Position numbers and translations under genes: made by a program. From assembly GCA_964389365.1 (NCBI GenBank), contig CAYMDO010000006.1, forward strand, positions 1 to 64,000: a DNA stretch of 64,000 nucleotides, given 5' to 3'. The number at the start of each line of letters is the position of its first letter. The first letter of the stretch is position 1. The notes beneath the pieces are model-generated. The model searched no databases. It was not told the DNA's origin and saw only the letters and a program-made list of their open reading frames with translations. Positions 34,445 to 42,202 of the stretch are shown here, one piece after another. Origin of the DNA: UBA993 sp964389365. Its GTDB lineage: Bacteria > Bacillota > Dethiobacteria > DTU022.

Positions 34445-36708
34445 CTTAAAACCACTTCAATCAACCGCAGGGCTGGCATTTTTTGTGCTTCATGCCAGTT
34501 CCCGGCGGCGCCGACACAGGAAGGGCAGCCGTCATGGCAGCGGCAGGAGGTGATTGCCGCGCCGGCAGCCTTAAAAATATTACGGTATTCGTTGTAGAGG
34601 ATCTGGCTGTAACCGACACCGCCCGGGAAATTATCATAAAGGTAAAGAGTCGGCAGCCCGCTGGAAGGCGATTTTACGTAGCTTACGGTACGGAGGTCGC
34701 GCGGGTCGTTCATTAAAAAAAGTGCTGCCACCTGCGGTACCAGGTTGGCAAGTCCAAGCAGGCCCGACTGTACCTCGGACTGGCTCATGCCTTCCAGCGC
34801 AGCAGCGGTAAAACCAAGCCAGAAAGCGGTGGTGGTCATCTCCGTATCAGGCAGTTTAACGGGACCGGAACCGACATTTTCGTGGGTGTTGAACCTGATT
34901 TTTTTGAACATCGAAACCAGGGCATTAAGGTGTACATCGCCGTGGGCACAATAGAGGGCGCCGGTGCTTTCTTCGAAAATATCCAGCTCTTTCAGGTTCA
35001 CATTCAGGTTGGCATCGGTAAAATAATCCACATCAACCTGCCGGACAAAAGCTTTCTTTTCATCAAAATCCAGTTTTTCCACCTGGTACTGCCTGCCGCC
35101 GTGAATGTAGATAGCCTCTTCGTGGACCAGCATCGGGGCGCCGAAACGGTCAACTTCGCCGATTGTTTTCGGGGCTGGCCCGCTGATATCAGTAATTACC
35201 ACATTTTCCCTGGCTGCACAGCGCAGAGAAATTTCTTCAGCCGGATACGTGTCATCCATCCAGTGATAGCAGCCGTCGCTGAAGTAAAGGACGTTATTTT
35301 CAGCCAGGAAATCAAGCACATCGGTTACATCCCTCCTGCCAAAAGGCGCCTGATCCCGGAAAGGCAGTTCAAAGGCGGCACAGCGGATGTGGTTGGTCAG
35401 AATTACCAGGTTGTCAGGATCGGTTACTGCCCGTTCCGGGCTACGGCCGAAGAAGTAATCGGGGTTGGTAACGATAAACTGATTTAGCGGTTCGCTGTTG
35501 GCAACCAGCACGGCCAATGAAGCACCGCTGCGCCGGCCGGCTCTTCCGGCCTGCTGCCATGCGCTGGCGATAGCGCCCGGGTAGCCGGTCATAATGCAGG
35601 CATCCAGGGCGCCAATATCAATGCCGAGCTCCAGGGCGTTGGTGCACACTACGGCCCTGACCATGCCGCTGCGCAGGCCTTTTTCGATCTCCCTCCGCTC
35701 ACTGGGCAGGTAGCCGCCGCGGTATCCGCGGATCGCGCTGTTCTCTCCCGGCCTTGCTTTTTTCAGCTGCCGCAGGTAGGTCAGCAGAACCTCAACAGCA
35801 ATTCGGCTGCGGGCAAAGACAATAGTCTGAATGTTTTTGGCCAGCAGGGAACCGGCCAGCTGCTTAGTTTCAAGCAGGGAACTGCGCCTGATGCCGAGAT
35901 CCGGGTTAACCAGCGGCGGGTTGTAGAGAATAAAATGTTTTTCAGCCCGGGGCGCCCCGTTTTCAGCGATGACGGTTACCTGGTCCTCGATCAGCATCTC
36001 GGCCAGTTCACCCGGATTGGCAATAGTTGCCGAACAGAGGATAAAGCGCGGTTCGGCCCCGTAAAAAGAGCAGATTCTTTTCAGGCGGCGGATCACATTG
36101 GCTACATGGCTGCCAAAAACACCGCGGTACTGGTGCATTTCGTCGATCACAATATATTTAAGGTTGTGGAACAGTTGGGTCCACCCGTGATGGTGGGGCA
36201 AGATCCCCGAATGCAGCATGTCGGGATTGGTTACAACAATATGCCCGCTTTTCCTGATCAACCGGCGTAAGCCCGGTTCGGTATCACCGTCATAGGTATG
36301 GATTGTCAGCGCAGTATCAAGCCCGGCGGTCAGGTCGCGCAGCTCTGCAACCTGATCCTGGGAGAGGGCCTTGGTGGGAAAGAGATAGAGGGCCCTGCTT
36401 GACTGGTCTGAAATGATCGAATTTACCACCGGCAGGTTGTAACAGAGGGTTTTCCCCGATGCGGTGGGGGTAACGATTACTGTATTTTTCCCTGCCGCCA
36501 CGGCATCGACCGCTTCAGCCTGGTGGCTGTACAGCCGTTCGATTCCCCTTCCTTGCAGCGCCCTTACCAGTGACGGGTCAAGGTGCCCCGGAATATCGGC
36601 ATAGCAGCCTCCACTTTCGGGAATAACTTCCCAACGGGTCACATTGCTCATAAAGGCAGGGTCTCCCCGCCATTCTTTCAGTAAATCTGCAAGCTCTTTC
36701 ATCCGCAT
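34441..36708 (-). CDS. yprA: DEAD/DEAH-box DNA helicase, YprA/MrfA-like
   Basis: Superfamily 2 helicase of 755 residues. Walker A is TPTASGKT (about 81-88), the DEXH box is VIDEMHQYRG, motif III is SATIANPGE, and motif VI is QQAGRAGRRSG. The C-terminal region is DUF1998-like with a four-Cys cluster (CRCHDGCPSC) that probably binds zinc. MrfA unwinds DNA 3'-5' and, with MrfB, processes interstrand or bulky adducts (knowledge from Bacillus). Length and motif order match the family. Confidence 0.93.
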   Translation of the reverse strand: MRMKELADLLKEWRGDPAFMSNVTRWEVIPESGGCYADIPGHLDPSLVRALQGRGIERLYSHQAEAVDAVAAGKNTVIVTPTASGKTLCYNLPVVNSIISDQSSRALYLFPTKALSQDQVAELRDLTAGLDTALTIHTYDGDTEPGLRRLIRKSGHIVVTNPDMLHSGILPHHHGWTQLFHNLKYIVIDEMHQYRGVFGSHVANVIRRLKRICSFYGAEPRFILCSATIANPGELAEMLIEDQVTVIAENGAPRAEKHFILYNPPLVNPDLGIRRSSLLETKQLAGSLLAKNIQTIVFARSRIAVEVLLTYLRQLKKARPGENSAIRGYRGGYLPSERREIEKGLRSGMVRAVVCTNALELGIDIGALDACIMTGYPGAIASAWQQAGRAGRRSGASLAVLVANSEPLNQFIVTNPDYFFGRSPERAVTDPDNLVILTNHIRCAAFELPFRDQAPFGRRDVTDVLDFLAENNVLYFSDGCYHWMDDTYPAEEISLRCAARENVVITDISGPAPKTIGEVDRFGAPMLVHEEAIYIHGGRQYQVEKLDFDEKKAFVRQVDVDYFTDANLNVNLKELDIFEESTGALYCAHGDVHLNALVSMFKKIRFNTHENVGSGPVKLPDTEMTTTAFWLGFTAAALEGMSQSEVQSGLLGLANLVPQVAALFLMNDPRDLRTVSYVKSPSSGLPTLYLYDNFPGGVGYSQILYNEYRNIFKAAGAAITSCRCHDGCPSCVGAAGNWHEAQKMPALRLIEVVLR

Positions 36709-36943
36709 GCCCCGCTTTAAACACCAGTTTGCTATACATTAGGTATATTCGGCGCTAAATAAAATTATCCTACCTGGCAGGCAAAATCTGTGCGAAAAGC
36801 AAAGGAATTAAGGTGTTCCTGAAGAATAATGTAAGCAGTCGAGGAGCCTGTAAAAGCACATCAAGTTTTATGGTGGGTGGCTGTCCCAAACTGCAGGTAA
36901 AGCAATCATGGTTTAAATAAATATTTATTATGGAGGTAGGACC

Positions 36944-37981
36944 ATGCGCAAAGGATGCCCATACGGAAGTCACCGGGTAATTGAACCGAAAGGCCTTTTG
37001 CCCCAGCCGGCCTGGCAGATAGACAATGATACGGAGATTTATGATAACGAGGTTTTAATTGATGTCGAGGTGCTTAACATCGATTCGGCCAGTTTCACCC
37101 AGATTGAAGAAGAAGCAGGCGGCGATGAGGCCCGTATAGCGGAGATGATGACCGGTATCGTGGCTAAAAGGGGTAAACACCATAACCCGGTTACCGGTTC
37201 CGGCGGCATGCTGATTGGCAGAGTGGCGCAAATCGGTTCAAACTGGAAAGGCAAAACGCCCCTGAAAGTGGGGGATCGCCTGGCAACACTTGTTTCGCTC
37301 TCCCTGACGCCGCTGAGGATTGATAAAATCAAAAAAATCCATAAAGCTATTGACCAGGTGGAAATTGACGGTCAGGCTGTCCTTTTTGAAAGCGGAATTT
37401 TTGCCGTGCTGCCCGCAGATCTGCCCCAGACACTATCACTGGCAGTGCTTGATGTAGCGGGCGCCGCAGCCCAGACGGCAAAACTGGTTAAGCCCGGCGA
37501 CAAAGTGGTGATCATCGGGGCCGGCGGTAAATCGGGCCTGCTCTGCCTCTTTGAAGCGAAGAAAAGGGCCGGTGTCACCGGCCAGGTGATCGGGATTGCC
37601 CCGCGCGAAGCGAGCAAAAAACGGGCCGAATCAACCGGTTACTGCGATCAGGTGCTGATGGCCGATGCTTCAGACGCGCTTGATATCATGCGCAAGGTAG
37701 AAGATGCCACCGGCGGGGCGATGGCAGACGTGACCATTAACTGTGTCAATATCCCCAATACGGAGCTATCGTCGATTCTTGCCACCCGTGATGGCGGGAT
37801 TGTCTATTATTTCAGCATGGCAACAAGCTTTACAGCCGCCGCCCTGGGCGCTGAAGGCGTAGGCAAGGATGTAACCATGATTATCGGCAACGGGTATACT
37901 AAAGATCACGCAGCGATCTCGCTTAACATTATGCGTGAAAGCCCGGTTTTGCGGACGATATTTGAAGATCTCTATACATAA
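36944..37981 (+). CDS. kdd: L-erythro-3,5-diaminohexanoate dehydrogenase
   Basis: Lysine-fermentation enzyme that oxidatively deaminates 3,5-diaminohexanoate to 5-amino-3-oxohexanoate with NAD, releasing ammonia; 345 residues. The N-terminal CPYGSHRVIEPKGLLPQPAW is typical of Kdd. A Rossmann motif VVIIGAGGKSGLL follows near residue 186, and the C-terminus matches NGYTKDHAAISLNI. TGGAGGTAGG precedes the ATG. Kal and kce follow in order, which fixes the assignment. The 235-base gap upstream has no recognised riboswitch or strong promoter. Confidence 0.95.
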   Translation: MRKGCPYGSHRVIEPKGLLPQPAWQIDNDTEIYDNEVLIDVEVLNIDSASFTQIEEEAGGDEARIAEMMTGIVAKRGKHHNPVTGSGGMLIGRVAQIGSNWKGKTPLKVGDRLATLVSLSLTPLRIDKIKKIHKAIDQVEIDGQAVLFESGIFAVLPADLPQTLSLAVLDVAGAAAQTAKLVKPGDKVVIIGAGGKSGLLCLFEAKKRAGVTGQVIGIAPREASKKRAESTGYCDQVLMADASDALDIMRKVEDATGGAMADVTINCVNIPNTELSSILATRDGGIVYYFSMATSFTAAALGAEGVGKDVTMIIGNGYTKDHAAISLNIMRESPVLRTIFEDLYT

Positions 37982-38050
37982 AAAGCTTGGCACTGCTTGC
38001 TGCGGCACAGTTTACCGGTGCGCGCAGCCGCCGGGATAGGAGTGTTTTAG

Positions 38051-38458
38051 ATGGCTTATCCAGAAAAAGTAATGCTCAGGATCCGGATCAGCGAGCAGGA
38101 GGTTCATTATGCCGGCGGCCTTGTTGACGGCGCTTTTATCATGAAGCTTTACGGTGATGCGGCAACCGAGCTGTTAATTCGCAACGACGGTGACGAAGGG
38201 CTTTTTGTGGCTTACGATTCGGTAGAGTTCAAAGCCCCGGTTTTTGCCGGCGATTACCTTGAAATATACGGGTGGATCGATAAGTCCGGAAATACATCGC
38301 GCCATATGAAGTTTGAGGCCTACAAGGTAATAACCGGCGCCGGGATCGAAGGCTGCCCTTCCGCATGCGACGTTTTAAGCGAGCCGCTACTGGTGAACAG
38401 GGCCAGCGGCACCTGCGTGGTGCCAAAAGAGCAGCAGCGCAATGTTCACGGCAGTTAA
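38051..38458 (+). CDS. kal: 3-aminobutyryl-CoA ammonia-lyase
   Basis: Hot-dog-fold enzyme of 135 residues that removes ammonia from 3-aminobutyryl-CoA to give crotonyl-CoA, a late step of lysine fermentation. The HYAGGLVDGAFIMKLYGDAATEL and GDYLEIYGWIDKSGNTSR segments are characteristic. ATAGGAGTG is upstream of the ATG. It lies between kdd and kce, 69 bases after kdd and 26 before kce. It is the second ammonia-releasing enzyme in the cluster. Confidence 0.94.
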   Translation: MAYPEKVMLRIRISEQEVHYAGGLVDGAFIMKLYGDAATELLIRNDGDEGLFVAYDSVEFKAPVFAGDYLEIYGWIDKSGNTSRHMKFEAYKVITGAGIEGCPSACDVLSEPLLVNRASGTCVVPKEQQRNVHGS

Positions 38459-38484
38459 CAAGGATTCGACAGGAGTGATGATCA

Positions 38485-39297
38485 ATGGACAAACTGATAA
38501 TCACAGCGGCGATGATCGGAGCCGAAGTAACCCGTGAACACAATCCCAACCTGCCTGTAACCCCGGGCGAGATTGCCGAAGCAGCATATGACTGCTTCAA
38601 AGCCGGAGCATCCATCGTTCACCTGCATGTGCGGGAGGACGACGGAACCCCGACGCAATCCGGGGAACGGTTCAGCGAAACAATTGAGCTGATTAAAGAC
38701 AAGTGCGATATCATTATCCAGGTATCAACAGGCGGAGCGGTTGGAATGACTGCAGAAGAAAGGCTGCAGCCTGTATACCTGAAACCGGAAATGGCAACCC
38801 TCTCCACCGGTTCGGTGAACTTCGGGGACGACGTATTCTTAAACCCCCCGCAGTACTTGGTGCAATTTGCCGCGGTTATGAAAGCAAACGGTGTTAAGCC
38901 TGAGATAGAAGTTTTTGATGTGGGGATGATCGACAACGCCCGGCGGCTGGTTGAAATAGGCCTGCTGGAAGAACCCCTGCATTATGATTTTGTGATGGGT
39001 GTGCCGGGCGGAATCCCAGGTACTATGAAGAACCTGCTGCATTTGGCAGAAAGCATCCCAGCCGGCAGCACCTGGACCGTAGCCGGTATGGGGCGTTTCG
39101 AACTGCCTCTTGGAACGGCCGCGATCATCATGGGCGGCCACGTGCGGGTTGGATTCGAAGATAACATTTACTATGGAAAAGGGGTCCTGGCGGAAAGTAA
39201 CGCCCAGTTGGTGGAAAGGATAGTGCGGGTGGCCGAAATTCACGGCCGGCCGGTTGCCACACCCGATGAGGCCCGTAAAATATTACGCTTAACATAA
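38485..39297 (+). CDS. kce: 3-keto-5-aminohexanoate cleavage enzyme
   Basis: Zinc-dependent enzyme of the BKACE family that condenses 5-amino-3-oxohexanoate with acetyl-CoA to give acetoacetate and 3-aminobutyryl-CoA; 270 residues. The metal-binding pair is His46 and His48 in VHLHVRED. STGSVNFGDDVFLNPP, EVFDVGMI and the GMGRFELPLG segment match characterised Kce proteins. GACAGGAG precedes the ATG. Last gene of kdd-kal-kce, followed by a terminator. The aminomutase genes (kamA, kamDE) and CoA-transferase are not in this window. Confidence 0.95.
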   Translation: MDKLIITAAMIGAEVTREHNPNLPVTPGEIAEAAYDCFKAGASIVHLHVREDDGTPTQSGERFSETIELIKDKCDIIIQVSTGGAVGMTAEERLQPVYLKPEMATLSTGSVNFGDDVFLNPPQYLVQFAAVMKANGVKPEIEVFDVGMIDNARRLVEIGLLEEPLHYDFVMGVPGGIPGTMKNLLHLAESIPAGSTWTVAGMGRFELPLGTAAIIMGGHVRVGFEDNIYYGKGVLAESNAQLVERIVRVAEIHGRPVATPDEARKILRLT

Positions 39298-39326
39298 ATC
39301 AGCTTTGTCAGGTGATTGCTTAAAGT

Positions 39327-40262
39327 TTACTGACGATAGCGGCACCCCTGATGGGTGCCGCGTTTTTTCAACTCTCCTGTAACAGCTGCGGCTATCTGCC
39401 CGGCGCTTTCCGGCCAGTGCGGGGCAGTGAGCAGGTCGGCGCTTGTTGCCTGGCTGGCCAGGCGGTGGACAACAGTGTCTGGATTGAGCAGTTCCAAACA
39501 GTCACAGATGTGGGGGAGGTAGTCAGCCAGCCTTAAATATACAGGTACCTTCCCTGCCCTGAATTCTTCAGCCAGGGGCGTGCTGCGGATAACCTGAAGG
39601 TGGTGGAACTTGATCCCTTCGATACCGAGACCGTTGATCAGGCCAACTGTTTCGGCGTGCATGGCTGCTGTTTCACCGGGCAAACCGAGGATGATGTGGG
39701 CGCAGACCAGTATACTTCGTGCGCGGGTTATCTTTGCAGCTTTTTTAAAATCTGCGACACTGTGGCCGCGGTTGATTTTTATTAAAGTTTTGTCATGGGC
39801 TGACTGCAGGCCGTATTCAACCCATAGGTGGCAGCGGTCATTGTATTCTCCGAGCAAATCAAGGATTGTGCCGGAGATGCAGTCCGGCCGCGTGGCGATG
39901 CTCAGTCCGATCACTTCGGAATCTGACAGGGCCTGGTTATAAAGCGATCTTAAGATTTCAGGCGGAGCGTAAGTGTTGGTGTATGACTGGAAATAGGCCA
40001 GATATTTGGCCGGATTTTTCTTTTTGCCTTTTCGGAGCTGCTCACAGAGGGCCGGCGGCCTGTTATTCCCGCAGTAAGGGGAAAATGAAGGGTTGTAACA
40101 ATAGCTGCAGCCTTCTGTCCCGATTGTGCCGTCGCGGTTGGGGCATGAAAAACCGGCATCGAGCGGTATCTTATAGACAGGTTGGCCAAACATTTCCCTG
40201 AAATAACTGCTTAACCTGAAATACCAGCCCGGTTCTCCCCGTTTAATGACACTGTTCATCAT
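39327..40262 (-). CDS. Radical SAM protein, YtqA/TIGR01212-like
   Basis: Radical SAM protein of about 312 residues. The cluster-binding region is CPNRDGTIGTEGCSYCYNPSF, which has the spaced cysteines of the TIGR01212 (YtqA/YhcC) family. It continues with CEQLRKGKKK, YFQSYTNTYAP and LSIATRPDCI, a very typical run. The frame extends to 40316 inside mnmG, but ATGATG at 40262/40259 has AAGGGAAA upstream, overlaps the mnmG stop and gives the usual length. The function is unresolved; E. coli YhcC is linked to anaerobic growth. Confidence 0.85.
   Translation of the reverse strand: MMNSVIKRGEPGWYFRLSSYFREMFGQPVYKIPLDAGFSCPNRDGTIGTEGCSYCYNPSFSPYCGNNRPPALCEQLRKGKKKNPAKYLAYFQSYTNTYAPPEILRSLYNQALSDSEVIGLSIATRPDCISGTILDLLGEYNDRCHLWVEYGLQSAHDKTLIKINRGHSVADFKKAAKITRARSILVCAHIILGLPGETAAMHAETVGLINGLGIEGIKFHHLQVIRSTPLAEEFRAGKVPVYLRLADYLPHICDCLELLNPDTVVHRLASQATSADLLTAPHWPESAGQIAAAVTGELKKRGTHQGCRYRQ
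39339..39369 (+). terminator. Terminator after kdd-kal-kce
   Basis: Nine-base-pair stem GCGGCACCC (39339-39347) with GGGTGCCGC (39353-39361), loop CTGAT, then a T run 39363-39368. It lies inside the last codons of the convergent radical SAM gene, so that protein's C-terminus is encoded by the terminator. Confidence 0.9.
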
Positions 40263-42189
40263 CTGTTTCCCTTTTTGCCGGGCTTCGCGCGGCACCCTGT
40301 GCATGCGGGCGTTCAAGATAGAGAAGCAGGACGGTAATATCTGCAGGCGTTATCCCCTCCATCCTTGTAGCCTGCCCGAGTGTAGCGGGGCGGATCTCCT
40401 CCAGTTTTTGGCGGGCCTCGCGCGACAGGTTGTCCGCTTTCCGGTAATCAAAATCCGCAGGTATAGGTTTATCGTGAAGGCGGGCTGTTTTTTCCACCAG
40501 CTGCTCCTGCTTGTAGATATAGCCCGCATATTTAATCTGGTTTTCCAACTCTTCCAGTGTTCCCTGCGGCAGCAGGGGCAGCTTGCTACCCTCCCACTTG
40601 CTGTATATCCTGTAGCTGATCTCCGGCCTGCGCAGCAGTTCCAAGGCACTGGTCGGCTGCTGGAGGGCAGCCGAATTATTGGCAGCCAGAAACTTTTCTA
40701 CAGGGCTGCCCGGATTGTACCTGGTCGCTTTAAGCCGGTTCAGTTCTACTTCAATATAAGATTTTTTTTGCCTGTAGGCTTCGTAATACCCGCCTCCAAC
40801 CAACCCGGCCTGCCTTCCTTTTTCGGTCAGGCGCAGGTCGGCGTTGTCCTGGCGTAACAGAAGGCGGTGTTCGCTGCGCGAGGTAAAAATCCGATATGGT
40901 TCCCGGACGCCCCGGGTTACCAGGTCATCGATCATCACCCCGATATAAGCCTCGTTGCGTTTTAAAATCAGCGGTTTCCCACCGTTGATTTGGGCGGCTG
41001 CATTTATCCCGGCGATCAACCCCTGGGCGGCTGCTTCTTCATAACCTGTGGTTCCGTTGATCTGTCCGGCAAAGAAAAGCCCTTCCACTTTTTTTGTTTC
41101 AAGGGTTATTTTCAGCTGAACCGGTGGGGCATAGTCATATTCAATGGCATAAGCAGGCCTCATTATTTCAACCTTATCCAGCCCCCTGATCGTGCGCAGG
41201 AAAGCCTCCTGAACCGCCGGCGGCAGGCCGGTGGAAATGCCCTGCAGGTATAGTTCGTCGCTGTCTGCACTCTCCGGCTCGATAAAAACCGGGTGCCGGT
41301 CGCGGTCAGCAAAACGGACAATCTTATCTTCGATCGAGGGGCAGTAACGAGGGCCGCGCCCTTTGATCAGGCCGCTGTAAATTGGGGCAACATCAAAATT
41401 ATCACGGATTACAGCATGGGTTTCACTGTTTGTATAAGTCATCCAGCAGGGAATCTGCTCCCGGGGTGAACCGCTTCCGGTCATGGAGAAACCGGGGGCT
41501 TCAGGTTCGCCGGGAACAGGGGTTAATTCCGAGAAATCAATGCTGCGGCGGTAAACACGCGGCGGGGTGCCGGTTTTAAAGCGATCAAATTCCAACCCCA
41601 GCTTCTGAAGGCTCTTGACCAGTTGAAAGGAAGGGGTCAGGCTGCCCGGGGCTGCGGTATAATGAAGATCGCCTAAAAAAATTTTTGACCCGAGATAAAC
41701 ACCGCTGCAGAGGATTACTTTTCGGCATTCGTAAACAGCGCCGCTGCGGCCTGCCACGCCCGTAACCGCTCCCCCGCCGGTTAGGATCTGCTCGGCCATG
41801 TCTTCACAGATCTTCAGCAGCGGTTCTTTCTCGAGGCTGAGCCGCATCGACCTCTGGTAGCCCCACTTGTCGATCTGGGCACGCAGGGCCTGGACGGCCG
41901 GCCCTTTGCCCGTATTCAGCACGCGGACCTGCAGCAGGTTTTGATCGGCCACTTTTGCCATTTCCCCGCCCAGCGCATCGATTTCTCTTACCAGGTGCCC
42001 TTTGCCCGGCCCTCCCAACGATGGGTTGCAGGCCATAAAGGCGATCATGTCCAGGTTAAGCGATAACAGCAGGGTACGGCACCCAAGCCGGGCTGCCGCC
42101 AGGGCGGCTTCGCATCCGGCGTGCCCGGCGCCGATCACCACTACATCATAACGGCCTACAATGTGGTTTCGCAAAATCCCCGCAGTCAT
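40243..42189 (-). CDS. mnmG: tRNA uridine-5-carboxymethylaminomethyl modification enzyme MnmG
   Basis: FAD-dependent tRNA-modifying enzyme that with MnmE makes cmnm5U34; 648 residues, slightly long for the family. FAD motif is DVVVIGAGHAGCEAA, followed by NPSLGGPGKGHLVREIDALGGEM, RVLNTGKGPAVQALRAQ, FKTGTPPR and NGTTGYEEAAAQG. The C-terminal helical domain ends with ITPADITVLLLYL. GGGAAGGG precedes the ATG. Unlike most Firmicutes, it is not beside mnmE or rsmG but follows nadE by 13 bases in the same direction. Confidence 0.95.
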   Translation of the reverse strand: MTAGILRNHIVGRYDVVVIGAGHAGCEAALAAARLGCRTLLLSLNLDMIAFMACNPSLGGPGKGHLVREIDALGGEMAKVADQNLLQVRVLNTGKGPAVQALRAQIDKWGYQRSMRLSLEKEPLLKICEDMAEQILTGGGAVTGVAGRSGAVYECRKVILCSGVYLGSKIFLGDLHYTAAPGSLTPSFQLVKSLQKLGLEFDRFKTGTPPRVYRRSIDFSELTPVPGEPEAPGFSMTGSGSPREQIPCWMTYTNSETHAVIRDNFDVAPIYSGLIKGRGPRYCPSIEDKIVRFADRDRHPVFIEPESADSDELYLQGISTGLPPAVQEAFLRTIRGLDKVEIMRPAYAIEYDYAPPVQLKITLETKKVEGLFFAGQINGTTGYEEAAAQGLIAGINAAAQINGGKPLILKRNEAYIGVMIDDLVTRGVREPYRIFTSRSEHRLLLRQDNADLRLTEKGRQAGLVGGGYYEAYRQKKSYIEVELNRLKATRYNPGSPVEKFLAANNSAALQQPTSALELLRRPEISYRIYSKWEGSKLPLLPQGTLEELENQIKYAGYIYKQEQLVEKTARLHDKPIPADFDYRKADNLSREARQKLEEIRPATLGQATRMEGITPADITVLLLYLERPHAQGAARSPAKRETDDEQCH

Positions 42190-42202
42190 CTTCTGCCCTT
42201 CC

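Noticed and set aside
36709..36943. Lysine riboswitch or sigma-54 promoter upstream of kdd
   Set aside because: GAGGAGCC looked suggestive, but the conserved lysine-riboswitch core is absent and the gap is small. The GG...GC pair near TGGCTGTCCC is spaced 12 instead of 10 bases, so a sigma-54 site does not fit.
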